In this document: positions 26,424 through 34,835 of the stretch, piece after piece
Numbering within the stretch: position 1 is the stretch's first letter
How the letters are laid out: every line of letters begins with the position of its first letter
NCBI GenBank assembly: GCA_044225795.1
Contig: JBGAIF010000003.1
Location: 434,001-498,000, forward strand
Length of the DNA stretch: 64,000 nucleotides
Source of the DNA: Nemorincola sp044225795
Lineage (GTDB): Bacteria; Bacteroidota; Bacteroidia; Chitinophagales; Chitinophagaceae
Direction of reading: 5' to 3'
Notes under the pieces: generated by a model
Database searches by the model: none
Told to the model about the DNA's origin: nothing
The model's input: the letters and a program-made list of their open reading frames with translations, nothing else
Made by a program: the position numbers and the translations under genes

Positions 26424-28913
26424 ATGCGGTGGCTCTTGTTTATCCTCGTCCTTCTGAGTGGTGCATCATATGCCCAGCCGCCACTGCCTTCCCTCAACCG
26501 CAACACCGAAAAGTTTCAGTATTTCGATACCAGTTGGCCATTGAAGAAATTGCCGCTGGCAAGCTTCCGCGATTCCTTCCGCATTATGCAGACAGCCGCA
26601 GAAAGCGCCGGAGATGCAGAACTGGCAATGAGTATCGGACTATACTTAAATACCCGGGAGGCAGATGCCGGTATACTCAGCAGTGATTCTGCAGAATACC
26701 ACTTTCTGAAATTGTCCGGGGAGGCCAATGAGCAGGGGTTTAAGCGCCTGGAAGCTGACGCCATACAGGCCCTGGGCGAGCTATACAGCAACAGCGATCA
26801 GCAAAGTGCAGCAATCGAAGAATTTAGTGCTGCCTATGTCATATATAAGCAATATGGCCTTAAAGAGTTCCCGGCAAAACAGATCTATGTGTACCGGATG
26901 GGCCTGGCATTTTATAAGAGCCTGGCGTTTGATTCCGCTATCGTTTATCTGCGGGAAGCCCTCCATCTGAACCCGCATTCTGATCTGTTCTCTTCTATCG
27001 CCAATACTATCGGCCTTGCTTACCGCAGCAAGGCGGCCTACGATAGCGCTAACTATTATTTCGGCATGGTGATAGATGATGCCAAAAGACGGAATGAACA
27101 GGTATGGGTAGGCATAGCGGAAGGAAATATAGGCATCACTTATTTTCTGCAAAAGAAATATGCCGAAGCCGAGCCATTGCTTCAGAGGGATATAGCATCC
27201 GGTCTTGCTAATTCGAGCATCAGGAACGCGGTCAACTCCATGGTGGTGCTGGCTACTGTTTATATAGAGCAAGGCAAAGCCAAAGACGCAGAGAAGATAT
27301 TACAGGAAGCCTTGTACTATTGCCACCGAAAGTCTTTCTGGTCGGACTGTACACTGGCGGAGAAGATATATGAGTTGCTATACAGGATATACAGTGCCAG
27401 AAACGACCTTCACCTTTCGCTCGTGTATGCCGACTCGGCATTGATGGCGAAAGACAGCACCATGAAGCGGCACGACCGAATTGCACTTGCGCAGGCCAAT
27501 GAAAAACAAAACTTCATCAGGAAGAGACTGACCAATGAAAGATTGCAGAATCAGGCAAAGGTCGAGCAGCAAAAGAAGTTTGACCAGCAGCAAATACTCT
27601 ACCGCTTTATCATCGGCTTCTTTCTTGTAGTATCGGTTGTGACTGTCTTTGTCAACCGAAACCGTGGCAAGCTGAAGACCATAGCTACCAGTATCAAGGA
27701 CGCGCCGGAGATAGTAGTACAGAAGATGTCCATAGTGTATATCTCCATCGGTACCTGTGCTGCCGCGCTTGTGTGGACCGGACTGTACTATTATTACTAT
27801 GGCTTCTGCATCATCACCGTATTGCCGTTCATTTACTTCCTCCTGGTGGGCCCTGCGCTCATCATTTATTTCACTACAAAGAAACAGCAGGTGCTGGTGA
27901 TCACCCAGTTGTTCTGTATCTTCTTCATCACGCTGGCCATTGAGTTTGTGAGCGGAGGGTTTAAGGGAGGTGTGGTTATTCTCTGGGCTTTCCTCGCACC
28001 GGTTGGCGCACTCATGTACCAGGGCCTGCGACAAGCTGCCGCATGGATGACCTTGTTCGTTCTCGCTATCATTTCGCTGACAGTGTTCCACGATTATTTT
28101 GCGGGCTCTTTTCATCCCATACCGGAGACTGCTGCGTTCATGTTCGATTGTATGAACATACTGGGGCCACTCATCGTTATTTATTTCAGCATGCAGTTCT
28201 TTGTGAAGTCTGTGATACGCGACGGAAAGCTACTAAAGGAGAACAATCTCATCCTGTCCGAGACGCTGGGCGAGTTGAAGATAGAAAAACAAAAGTCAGA
28301 CGACCTGTTGCTCAACATCCTTCCGGGCGAAGTGGCCGACGAGCTGAAGATAAAGGGCACTACCACTGCCCGGCAGTTTGATAATGTTACTGTACTGTTC
28401 ACTGACTTTGTGAATTTTACACCTTTTGCCGAGAAGATGGATCCGCAGCAACTTGTTGATGAACTGCATGCCTGCTTCAAGGCGTTTGACGAGATCACCG
28501 GCAGGTATAATATAGAAAAGATCAAGACCGTAGGTGATGCCTACCTTGCCGCTGCGGGGCTGCCCGTACCGGATGCCGGGCATGCTATCAATGTGGTTAG
28601 GGCCGCGATAGACATCGCGCACTTCATGCAACACCGCTTTGCAGCTACCGGCGGGAATACCTTCAGCATCCGCATAGGTGTACACAGCGGGCCGGTAGTG
28701 GCCGGTATTGTAGGAGTTAAAAAGTTTGCCTACGACATATGGGGTGATACCGTAAATACGGCTGCCCGCATGGAGCAGAACAGCGAACCCGGGAAGATAA
28801 ATATATCGCAGGCCACCTATGAACTGGTGAAAGACCGGTTCACGCTCAGCTACCGTGGTGAGATAGAAGCAAAAGGCAAGGGCGCGGTACAGATGTACTG
28901 GGTTGTTGTATAG
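26424..28913 (+). CDS. TPR-containing membrane adenylate cyclase (class III)
   Basis: An 829-residue protein. It has a signal peptide (SGASYAQ) and a periplasmic region of TPR-like helical repeats (about 100-350). A coiled linker leads into about six membrane helices (about 390-590), then a class III cyclase domain (655-829). The metal-binding aspartates are D661 (LFTDFVNF) and D705 (VGDAYLAA). The purine-selecting residues are K701 (EKIKTVGD) and D771 (YDIWG), the pair typical of ATP-using adenylate cyclases. It should make cAMP inside the cell in response to something sensed by the periplasmic TPRs. The short DLLLNILPGEVADELK motif before the domain recurs in the larger cyclase at 46336-51402. 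Confidence 0.9.
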   Translation: MRWLLFILVLLSGASYAQPPLPSLNRNTEKFQYFDTSWPLKKLPLASFRDSFRIMQTAAESAGDAELAMSIGLYLNTREADAGILSSDSAEYHFLKLSGEANEQGFKRLEADAIQALGELYSNSDQQSAAIEEFSAAYVIYKQYGLKEFPAKQIYVYRMGLAFYKSLAFDSAIVYLREALHLNPHSDLFSSIANTIGLAYRSKAAYDSANYYFGMVIDDAKRRNEQVWVGIAEGNIGITYFLQKKYAEAEPLLQRDIASGLANSSIRNAVNSMVVLATVYIEQGKAKDAEKILQEALYYCHRKSFWSDCTLAEKIYELLYRIYSARNDLHLSLVYADSALMAKDSTMKRHDRIALAQANEKQNFIRKRLTNERLQNQAKVEQQKKFDQQQILYRFIIGFFLVVSVVTVFVNRNRGKLKTIATSIKDAPEIVVQKMSIVYISIGTCAAALVWTGLYYYYYGFCIITVLPFIYFLLVGPALIIYFTTKKQQVLVITQLFCIFFITLAIEFVSGGFKGGVVILWAFLAPVGALMYQGLRQAAAWMTLFVLAIISLTVFHDYFAGSFHPIPETAAFMFDCMNILGPLIVIYFSMQFFVKSVIRDGKLLKENNLILSETLGELKIEKQKSDDLLLNILPGEVADELKIKGTTTARQFDNVTVLFTDFVNFTPFAEKMDPQQLVDELHACFKAFDEITGRYNIEKIKTVGDAYLAAAGLPVPDAGHAINVVRAAIDIAHFMQHRFAATGGNTFSIRIGVHSGPVVAGIVGVKKFAYDIWGDTVNTAARMEQNSEPGKINISQATYELVKDRFTLSYRGEIEAKGKGAVQMYWVVV

Positions 28914-28947
28914 TATTGCGCTCATTTATTTTTTTTTCTCCCTGATA

Positions 28948-28979
28948 TTTGTTAAACTAAGAAAATAGTTTTAGTTTTG
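28948..28979 (+). promoter_or_regulatory. Predicted promoter of outer membrane beta-barrel gene
   Basis: TTTG at 28948-28951, 20 bases, TAGTTTTG at 28972-28979: a near-ideal Bacteroidota promoter. The predicted start near 28983 gives an unusually long leader of about 200 bases to the ATG at 29184. Confidence 0.6.
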
Positions 28980-28998
28980 AACTAAATTTATAGTTCAA
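28977..28998. promoter_or_regulatory. Operator-like palindrome over the transcription start
   Basis: TTGAACTA-N6-TAGTTCAA is a perfect 8-bp inverted repeat. It overlaps the end of the -7 element and the predicted start site, the classical position of a repressor operator. The regulator is not encoded next door. Confidence 0.5.
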
Positions 28999-29183
28999 TG
29001 ATATATCCATCAAAAATCAGCATCTGTCCAATGTTCAGGCGCTGTCAACAGGTAGGTGGTAACAGGCCCCTGAAATAGCATCACCATTATTGTCATGTAG
29101 TTCGATCTGCAGCATCGCTGCGGACAGCCCATCTTTTGCCATCATCTTTAAAAACAATTCATCATCATACTAAAACACAACAA

Positions 29184-31568
29184 ATGAATATAAGAACCAT
29201 CTTCCTTGCTATCCTGCTTATAGTACCGTACGCCATCTTTGCGCAAACACAGATACGCGGAAAAGTCACTGATGCCAATGGCGTGCCAATATCGTCTGCT
29301 ACCATCAGCCTTCTGGATTCTGCCTCCCGGTCAGTATTGCAGGCACAGAATGTAAGTGCAGACGGCGCTTACACCATTACAGTTGCCGGAGGATATGCGG
29401 TACTGCAGGCCGGAGCTGTGGGTTATGCCATGCAGATGCGGGAGTTCTCATTTAAAAGCTTCAGCGGCGAGGCCAACTTTACACTTATCGCTGAGAAAAA
29501 ACTCGGCGATGTAGTAGTGAGCGGCAGAAAGCCCGTCATCGAAGAAAAGGTGGACCGTACCGTTTTCAACGTAGAGAACAGCGTCGCCGCTACAGGTGGT
29601 GATGCAGTGGATGCGCTTAAAAGTACTCCGGGTGTTACTGTCATGCGCAACGAGGTATCCATACCGGGAAAAGGCACTGTAGGTGTTATGATCAATGGCA
29701 GGCTGCAGCAGGTGACCGGTACCGATCTTATCCAGTTGCTTCATTCCATTCCCGCCGGTAATCTTTCTAAAATAGAAGTGATCACCAATCCACCTGCCCG
29801 CTATGATGCCGAGGGCAACTCGGGTCTCATCAACCTGGTGATGAAGAAGAACATCAGGGACGGGTTGAAGGGCAGCGCTACGGGCAGTTACCAGTATGCT
29901 TCTATCAGTTCCTCAATGCTCAATACATCGCTCATCTATAAAAAAGATAAGCTGAATCTCTCCTGCAACCTCGGTGGTGGCGTGGAAGGAGAGAAGTACA
30001 CCAACAGGACCAGCTCTTACTACGCCCCTGAACGCTGGGACCAGACCTACCTCCAGTACGAGCGCGACAGGAATGCTACTGCCCAGCTTGGTGCTGACTA
30101 CCAGATCAGCGATAAGCACACAATAGGCCTCCAGGTGACAGAGCACCTTTCCTATGACGATGCCAACGGCAATGCGGTCTCCAATAACTATGATGGCAGC
30201 AACCATCTCGACTCTGTCATCCGCACATCGAGCATTGGTCACGATCACAGCAACGGCAGGCACACGGTCAATCTCAACTACGAATGGCGTTTCGATTCAT
30301 CCGGTAAGAAGCTGAATGTGGATGCTGACTATTACCAGCAGCAGACACTGCGCGAGCGCAGCTTTTCTGCGCAGGGCTTTACACCTGCGGGCAATGCGGG
30401 ACCAATAACGCCCGATGAGCTGCACGCCGATCCTGCTATAGCCATCCGTTCTGTAAAGGCAGATGTGGAATGGCCGCTCAAGGCGTTCAACCTGTCTTAT
30501 GGCGGCAAATACTCCGGTGTAGAGAACAATGCCAATAATGTGTACAGCGTCTATTCGGGTAGCATATTTGTGACAGATACCACACGTACCAATGAATTCC
30601 GATACCACGAGCAGACATCTGCGGCCTATATCAACGGCCAGCGTTCCTTCAAAAAGCTGGAGGTGCAGGCAGGGTTGCGTGCAGAGCATACACTTATAGA
30701 TACCTACTCACCAACCACAGGCCTGCGCAATAACACAGTATATACCAAGCTGTTCCCTTCGGCATATGTGCAGTACAAGATCAATGACAATAATACTACC
30801 GGCCTTGTATTCTCGCGCCGCATCAATCGCCCCGGATACAACTCGCTCAATCCCTTTCGTTTTTACTTTGGCCCCAATTATTATATAGAGGGTAACCCTG
30901 CCTTGCGCCCTGCCTTCACCAATGGTATAGAATGGTCTTACAGGTGGAAGGGCAAATACAGCAGCCGGGTATTTGTCCGCAAGACCGACAATTATTCTGA
31001 CCGCATTATGCTCACAGATGCTGCCAACAATGCCACTATCCTTACGCGCTACAATATGGGCTCCTGTAGCGTGCTCGGTCTCAACATCAACGGGCAGCAG
31101 GCCATTACCAGGTGGTGGGACACCCATGCGGGCATCACCGTCATTCACCAGGACTACCTGCTTTATCTCTATGGCTCGCAAACCCATCTGCAGGATGTCT
31201 TCGAGTGGGGTGAGATCACCAATACTTTTTACTTCAATAAAGACAAAACCTTCTCCGCAGAACTGTATGACTACTACTATACGCCTCGTATGAAGGATTA
31301 TAAGAAGTGGGCAAGCATGTCTATCATCAATATCAGTGTGCGGTGGCAACTGATGGATAAGAACCTCATCATAGCCCTGCATCTCGAGGACCTGGGAGCT
31401 CATGCTTACTGGCAGCAGACCAATATCATCAATGGTACTTCAGAATATTCTTATGATAACGCCCGTGGCGGCCGCATCTCCCTCACCTATAAATTTGGCA
31501 ACAACAACCTCAAGGTGAATAATGCCGATCATTCTAACGAGGATATCCAGAGAGCGAACCAGAGATAG
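29184..31568 (+). CDS. Outer membrane beta-barrel (TonB-receptor-like) family protein
   Basis: A 794-residue outer membrane protein. It has a signal peptide (LIVPYAIFAQ), a carboxypeptidase-regulatory-like domain (QIRGKVTDANGVPISSATISL), a plug-like region (DALKSTPGVTVMRNEVSIPGKG and ITNPPARYDAEGNSGLINLVMKKN) and a long barrel. The NPPARYDAEG-type motif is characteristic of the OMP_b-brl_3 group, relatives of TonB receptors that often lack SusD partners. The ATG at 29184 is chosen because it begins the signal peptide. Transport substrate is unknown. A promoter with an overlapping palindrome lies about 200 bases upstream. Confidence 0.85.
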   Translation: MNIRTIFLAILLIVPYAIFAQTQIRGKVTDANGVPISSATISLLDSASRSVLQAQNVSADGAYTITVAGGYAVLQAGAVGYAMQMREFSFKSFSGEANFTLIAEKKLGDVVVSGRKPVIEEKVDRTVFNVENSVAATGGDAVDALKSTPGVTVMRNEVSIPGKGTVGVMINGRLQQVTGTDLIQLLHSIPAGNLSKIEVITNPPARYDAEGNSGLINLVMKKNIRDGLKGSATGSYQYASISSSMLNTSLIYKKDKLNLSCNLGGGVEGEKYTNRTSSYYAPERWDQTYLQYERDRNATAQLGADYQISDKHTIGLQVTEHLSYDDANGNAVSNNYDGSNHLDSVIRTSSIGHDHSNGRHTVNLNYEWRFDSSGKKLNVDADYYQQQTLRERSFSAQGFTPAGNAGPITPDELHADPAIAIRSVKADVEWPLKAFNLSYGGKYSGVENNANNVYSVYSGSIFVTDTTRTNEFRYHEQTSAAYINGQRSFKKLEVQAGLRAEHTLIDTYSPTTGLRNNTVYTKLFPSAYVQYKINDNNTTGLVFSRRINRPGYNSLNPFRFYFGPNYYIEGNPALRPAFTNGIEWSYRWKGKYSSRVFVRKTDNYSDRIMLTDAANNATILTRYNMGSCSVLGLNINGQQAITRWWDTHAGITVIHQDYLLYLYGSQTHLQDVFEWGEITNTFYFNKDKTFSAELYDYYYTPRMKDYKKWASMSIINISVRWQLMDKNLIIALHLEDLGAHAYWQQTNIINGTSEYSYDNARGGRISLTYKFGNNNLKVNNADHSNEDIQRANQR

Positions 31569-32042
31569 GGCAGATGAAGTGTGCAATTATTGTTTTCATA
31601 AGTGATGTGTGCAAAAGATGGTCTAATGTATTGATAGTCAATGATAGTGTGTGCAATCAGAAATCACACAGTGTGCAATTTCGTTACGGTTGCCATTTCC
31701 GGTGGCAGCCTTTCCTGCACTATTGCCCACATTTTTTTTCTTACCCATTTTGTCATTGAGCATCAATGGATTGCAGGGGTCATACCTTGAGAAACTGTGT
31801 AGAAAAGTTGCTCAAAAGTTGCACACTTTTGCTCAAATGATTGCACACAACGCTAATATGCTATCGCTAAGTATGTTCATGCCGGAAAGGAATATGCCGG
31901 ATATAATATTCAGCAAATTCTATGCCGAAGTTTCGGGCTGTTTTGCGTGGGGTGACCGGGGAATATCAGAGGGTCTTGAACTAACCTTTGGTGGAGATAT
32001 GGTGGGGCGGGACATACTGCTTTTTGCTATTAATAAATATTA
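31569..32042. other. Non-coding gap holding the element remnant
   Basis: The 31848-32042 part has no supported gene. A 134-codon open frame beginning at 31651 crosses the repeat element, has no recognisable domain and no credible start, and was not called. Confidence 0.5.
31580..31847. mobile_element. Possible IS21-type end remnant or MITE-like element
   Basis: TGTGCAA occurs in direct orientation at 31580, 31608, 31650 and 31672, and inverted (TTGCACA) at 31819 and 31841. The outermost copies extend to TGTGCAATTATT on the left and the complement of TGTGCAATCATT on the right, so the segment of about 268 bp has imperfect terminal inverted repeats with internal repeats. IS21-family ends carry such multiple transposase sites. 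No transposase remains and no target duplication was recognised. Confidence 0.4.
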
Positions 32043-32074
32043 TTTGAAATTTTAATTTTTTTGTCGTACCTTTA
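32043..32074 (+). promoter_or_regulatory. Predicted promoter of cold-shock gene
   Basis: TTTG at 32043-32046, 20 bases, TACCTTTA at 32067-32074. The leader is about 25 bases and AT-rich. Confidence 0.55.
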
Positions 32075-32102
32075 TAATTCATTAATAATTAAAAATTTTA
32101 AA

Positions 32103-32294
32103 ATGCAACAAGGTACAGTTAAGTTTTTCAATGAAACCAAAGGATTTGGTTTCATTTCTCCATCAACAGGTGGTGCAGATGTTTTCGTTCACGTTTCCGG
32201 CTTGATAAGCGAGATACGCGAACATGACACTGTATCATACGATGTGCAAAATGGTCAAAAAGGTTTAAATGCAGTAAATGTTACTGTGATATAA
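32103..32294 (+). CDS. Cold-shock domain protein (CspA family)
   Basis: A 63-residue single cold-shock domain. It begins MQQGTVKFFNETKGFGFI, which includes RNP1 (KGFGFI), followed by RNP2 (DVFVHV), the two nucleic-acid-binding motifs. It binds single-stranded RNA and acts as an RNA chaperone. The ATG at 32103 was preferred to an in-frame start further upstream because it gives the standard family N-terminus and lies after the promoter. It is monocistronic, closed by a terminator at 32319-32346. Confidence 0.95.
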   Translation: MQQGTVKFFNETKGFGFISPSTGGADVFVHVSGLISEIREHDTVSYDVQNGQKGLNAVNVTVI

Positions 32295-32318
32295 ATTTTA
32301 CACTCATCATTTTGAAGA

Positions 32319-32346
32319 AGCTGCCTTAACAAAGGCAGCTTTTTTC
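32319..32346 (+). terminator. Rho-independent terminator of cold-shock gene
   Basis: AGCTGCCTT and AAGGCAGCT form a 9-bp stem with a 4-base loop, followed by six T. Confidence 0.9.
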
Positions 32347-32353
32347 TTTTACG

Positions 32354-33466
32354 TCATTTTGTCCTTGCTTGAATAGGGGTATCCACTGTTGAGATACCCT
32401 CATTACCGCCTAATGAACGCATGTGCTTGTAATGTGATGCTATAGCCTCTCCCATAGTGGGAATGGAATTATACACAATACCAAACTCCTTACATTTTGC
32501 TTGTACTATTTTGCTCAATTCGGGATAATGAATATGACTGATACGTGGGAAAAGGTGATGTTCGATCTGATAATTAAGGCCACCAACAAACCAGGTAATG
32601 AATGGATTGCCGGGAGCAAAATTGGCCGTGGTTCTGAGCTGGTGAATCGCCCATTCATTTTCAATAATCACATCGTCACTCCCACAAAATTCGAATTCGG
32701 TTTCTTCTATAACGTGTGCCAGTTGAAATACAATAGCCAATGAGAGACCTAATACGATGTGCATCACCAGAAAACCTATGATCCATTTCTGAACACCAAG
32801 TAATAGAATGGGGATCACCATATAGAAAATTATATATAGCAGTTTAGAGAGCCAAAAGATCATGTGCTCTTTCAGATTCATCTTTTTTAGCTCGGTGGTG
32901 TATATTTTTTTCGTTGCATATTTAGAGAAATCAGTAACGAATATCCATAAAATAGAGCTTAGTGCATACACAACCCATACATATATGTGCTGAATGCGGT
33001 GTGCGGGTTTCCACACCTGGCTGCTACTTTGCCTTATTACCGGGCTTTTGGCAATGTCGTCATCTATGCCATCTACATTAGTGTAGGTATGGTGAATAAT
33101 GTTGTGCTTCTGCTTCCAAATAAAGGCATTACTTCCCAATGCATTCAGGGTAAGCCCCATTAGATCATTAACCCATTTTTTACTGGAGTAGCTGCCATGA
33201 TTGGCATCGTGCATGACGTTGAATCCTATGCCGGACAAAATTAAACCCAGCAGCGCGGATAGCGCTAAGCCTGACAAAACAGGGAGATCAAATGTTAACA
33301 GGCATATATATATGAGCAATGCCAATGAGATAAGAATAAGAGATTTGAAATACAATTTCCAATTTCCCGTTTTTGCAATACCATTCTCAGCAAAATAGTT
33401 TTCAATGTCGGTCTTCAGAGCCTTAAAAAACACGGCCCTTTTATTATTATAAACGAGCTTTCCCAT
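32354..33466 (-). CDS. Membrane fatty acid desaturase
   Basis: A 370-residue integral membrane di-iron desaturase. The three His boxes are HDANH, HNIIHHTYTN and QIEHHLFP. The last (Q-x-x-H-H) is typical of front-end or acyl-lipid desaturases of the DesA3/delta-6 group. Four or more hydrophobic helices surround them. It introduces a double bond into membrane acyl chains, relevant to cold adaptation, and it sits directly beyond the convergent cold-shock gene. The ATG at 33466 (MGKLVYNNKRAVFF) is chosen because it begins the conserved domain; a start further upstream at 33556 would add a Phe-rich non-family segment. Confidence 0.88.
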   Translation of the reverse strand: MGKLVYNNKRAVFFKALKTDIENYFAENGIAKTGNWKLYFKSLILISLALLIYICLLTFDLPVLSGLALSALLGLILSGIGFNVMHDANHGSYSSKKWVNDLMGLTLNALGSNAFIWKQKHNIIHHTYTNVDGIDDDIAKSPVIRQSSSQVWKPAHRIQHIYVWVVYALSSILWIFVTDFSKYATKKIYTTELKKMNLKEHMIFWLSKLLYIIFYMVIPILLLGVQKWIIGFLVMHIVLGLSLAIVFQLAHVIEETEFEFCGSDDVIIENEWAIHQLRTTANFAPGNPFITWFVGGLNYQIEHHLFPRISHIHYPELSKIVQAKCKEFGIVYNSIPTMGEAIASHYKHMRSLGGNEGISTVDTPIQARTK

Positions 33467-33842
33467 TGCGCAAAAATCTGAAACGAGAAAAAAAAATCCA
33501 AATTTTCCAGGTAAGAAAATGGAACCAAAATAAACATTAAAAATACTATTGTGCAAAAAAAACTAAATGAACATAGAACGTAATAAGATGCTTTCCTATA
33601 AACGATTTCGGTAATTTTCAAAGATCTGCAAGCAAATAGTTGGAACGAAAAAACCACTACTGAAACGGTTTTTAGATTTATGTCGGGAACACGAGGCAAC
33701 ATCCGAATTTTATGACCGTGTAACGTCAGAGGGTCTTTAAAGGATCTTTGGAGGGGTAGCGGTTATGGAGCGGTGTTGGGCGGGTCAATGCTATTGCTGC
33801 CGGGTTTCTGAAGAAGGAGACTCGGCTGGGACGTCTAATGAC
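33467..33842. other. AT-rich intergenic gap, nothing recognised
   Basis: This 376-base stretch between the desaturase start and the end of the next minus-strand gene has no gene with recognisable features. Its composition is more AT-rich than the flanks. Confidence 0.4.
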
Positions 33843-34715
33843 CTATTTTTTAACTTGCCACCATTTTTGTTTCCATTCCGACTCTTCGCCAAAAGTTTGC
33901 CAGCCATTCTTTTTGTATTTGTCCCGTATTATCATTTCTCCGTCTCCGCAATCTAAATCAAAACTGAAAGGAAGCCTGTCATCCCCCCAAATACACTTTT
34001 TTGTTATGCCAGTTTTATATTCTCTCAATGTTCCAACAAAAGATCGGTTCCAATAAAAATCGGCACCGTCCATTGATTCGTCAAGTAAAACGTATTGGCC
34101 GTTGCTGTCAATATGAAACATACACTCGGTTACCCCTTTAAATACTCCGCTGCTATTTTGCAACGAGTCTTGATAAAAGATATACTCAGCAAAAAGATCA
34201 CCACATTTTAAGTAAGTTGAATTGTCGCAAGAATCATATAGAAAAGCTTGTATTAATTTGATGGTGCCTCTGAACCGACAAATATTATTAGCTACGTTAG
34301 AAGCGCCATTTACTATATATGTATCGCTACTTTTACTTGCAGTTACCTTGTCAATATGTATGCGTATTCGTTGATAAGTTGGTCCAAGAAAGCCGTTTTG
34401 TTCGGTGTTATATGTAAGCCAAACACGACTGAAATCATATTTTAATATTTGTTTAAGTATGTTAGATGTCCTAGCAAAATGCTTTGTTTCTAATTTTAAA
34501 TATTCTTTACTAAAATCTATTTGTTCAGGATTAAAATTCTCGCAGAGATGCCCACTATAATAAGGGTTAAAATGAGCCGGGTCATCGGGTTTCAATGTAC
34601 AACTCGTCCAATTACAATAGTTTTTCTTCTTAACGTGTCCAGGTATTTTGTTTTGCTGTCCATAATTCTGAAAAGATACGTGAAGGATAAATAGTAATAG
34701 TATTAATCGGCGCAT
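33843..34715 (-). CDS. Hypothetical secreted protein
   Basis: A 290-residue protein with a signal peptide (MRRLILLLFILHVSFQNYGQQ) and six or more Cys in the mature part (NYCNWTSCTL, GHLCENF, NICRF, DSCDN, KCGD, ECMF, KKCIW, LDCGD), suggesting disulphides. The C-terminus is Trp/Lys-rich (WKQKWWQVKK). No family was recognised. Codon use and base composition are AT-richer than the neighbours, consistent with recent acquisition. A tRNA-like tail and hairpin lie just upstream of it (34749-34805). Confidence 0.6.
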   Translation of the reverse strand: MRRLILLLFILHVSFQNYGQQNKIPGHVKKKNYCNWTSCTLKPDDPAHFNPYYSGHLCENFNPEQIDFSKEYLKLETKHFARTSNILKQILKYDFSRVWLTYNTEQNGFLGPTYQRIRIHIDKVTASKSSDTYIVNGASNVANNICRFRGTIKLIQAFLYDSCDNSTYLKCGDLFAEYIFYQDSLQNSSGVFKGVTECMFHIDSNGQYVLLDESMDGADFYWNRSFVGTLREYKTGITKKCIWGDDRLPFSFDLDCGDGEMIIRDKYKKNGWQTFGEESEWKQKWWQVKK

Positions 34716-34744
34716 GGCTCATTTATTCTCAGCAAAATACAAAA

Positions 34745-34775
34745 AATAAAAAGACCAGTTCAGTTCGAAATGGTC
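34745..34775 (-). terminator. Hairpin with T-tract on minus strand
   Basis: AGACCA and TGGTCT form a 6-bp stem with a 13-base loop and are followed on the minus strand by TTTTTATTTTTT. It lies between tsaD and the hypothetical secreted gene. Confidence 0.5.
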
Positions 34776-34821
34776 TAACTACTGTCGAAACGACTGGATT
34801 CGAACCATGGTAATTCTGTCT

Positions 34822-34829
34822 TACCTTTG
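34822..34829 (+). promoter_or_regulatory. Predicted -7 element of tsaD
   Basis: TACCTTTG ends only six bases before the ATG at 34836, which implies a leader of about three bases. Confidence 0.5.
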
Positions 34830-34835
34830 CACCCC

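Noticed and set aside
31651..32055. 134-codon open frame on the plus strand
   Set aside because: It crosses the repeat element, lacks any recognisable domain and ends in the AT-rich promoter area of the cold-shock gene.
33467..33556. N-terminal extension of the fatty acid desaturase
   Set aside because: The extra 30 residues are Phe-rich and not part of the family. The start MGKLVYNN gives the usual N-terminus.
34785..34815. Complete tRNA gene on the minus strand
   Set aside because: Only a T-arm core is present. There is no anticodon or D-arm upstream, and two of the five T-stem pairs do not form.
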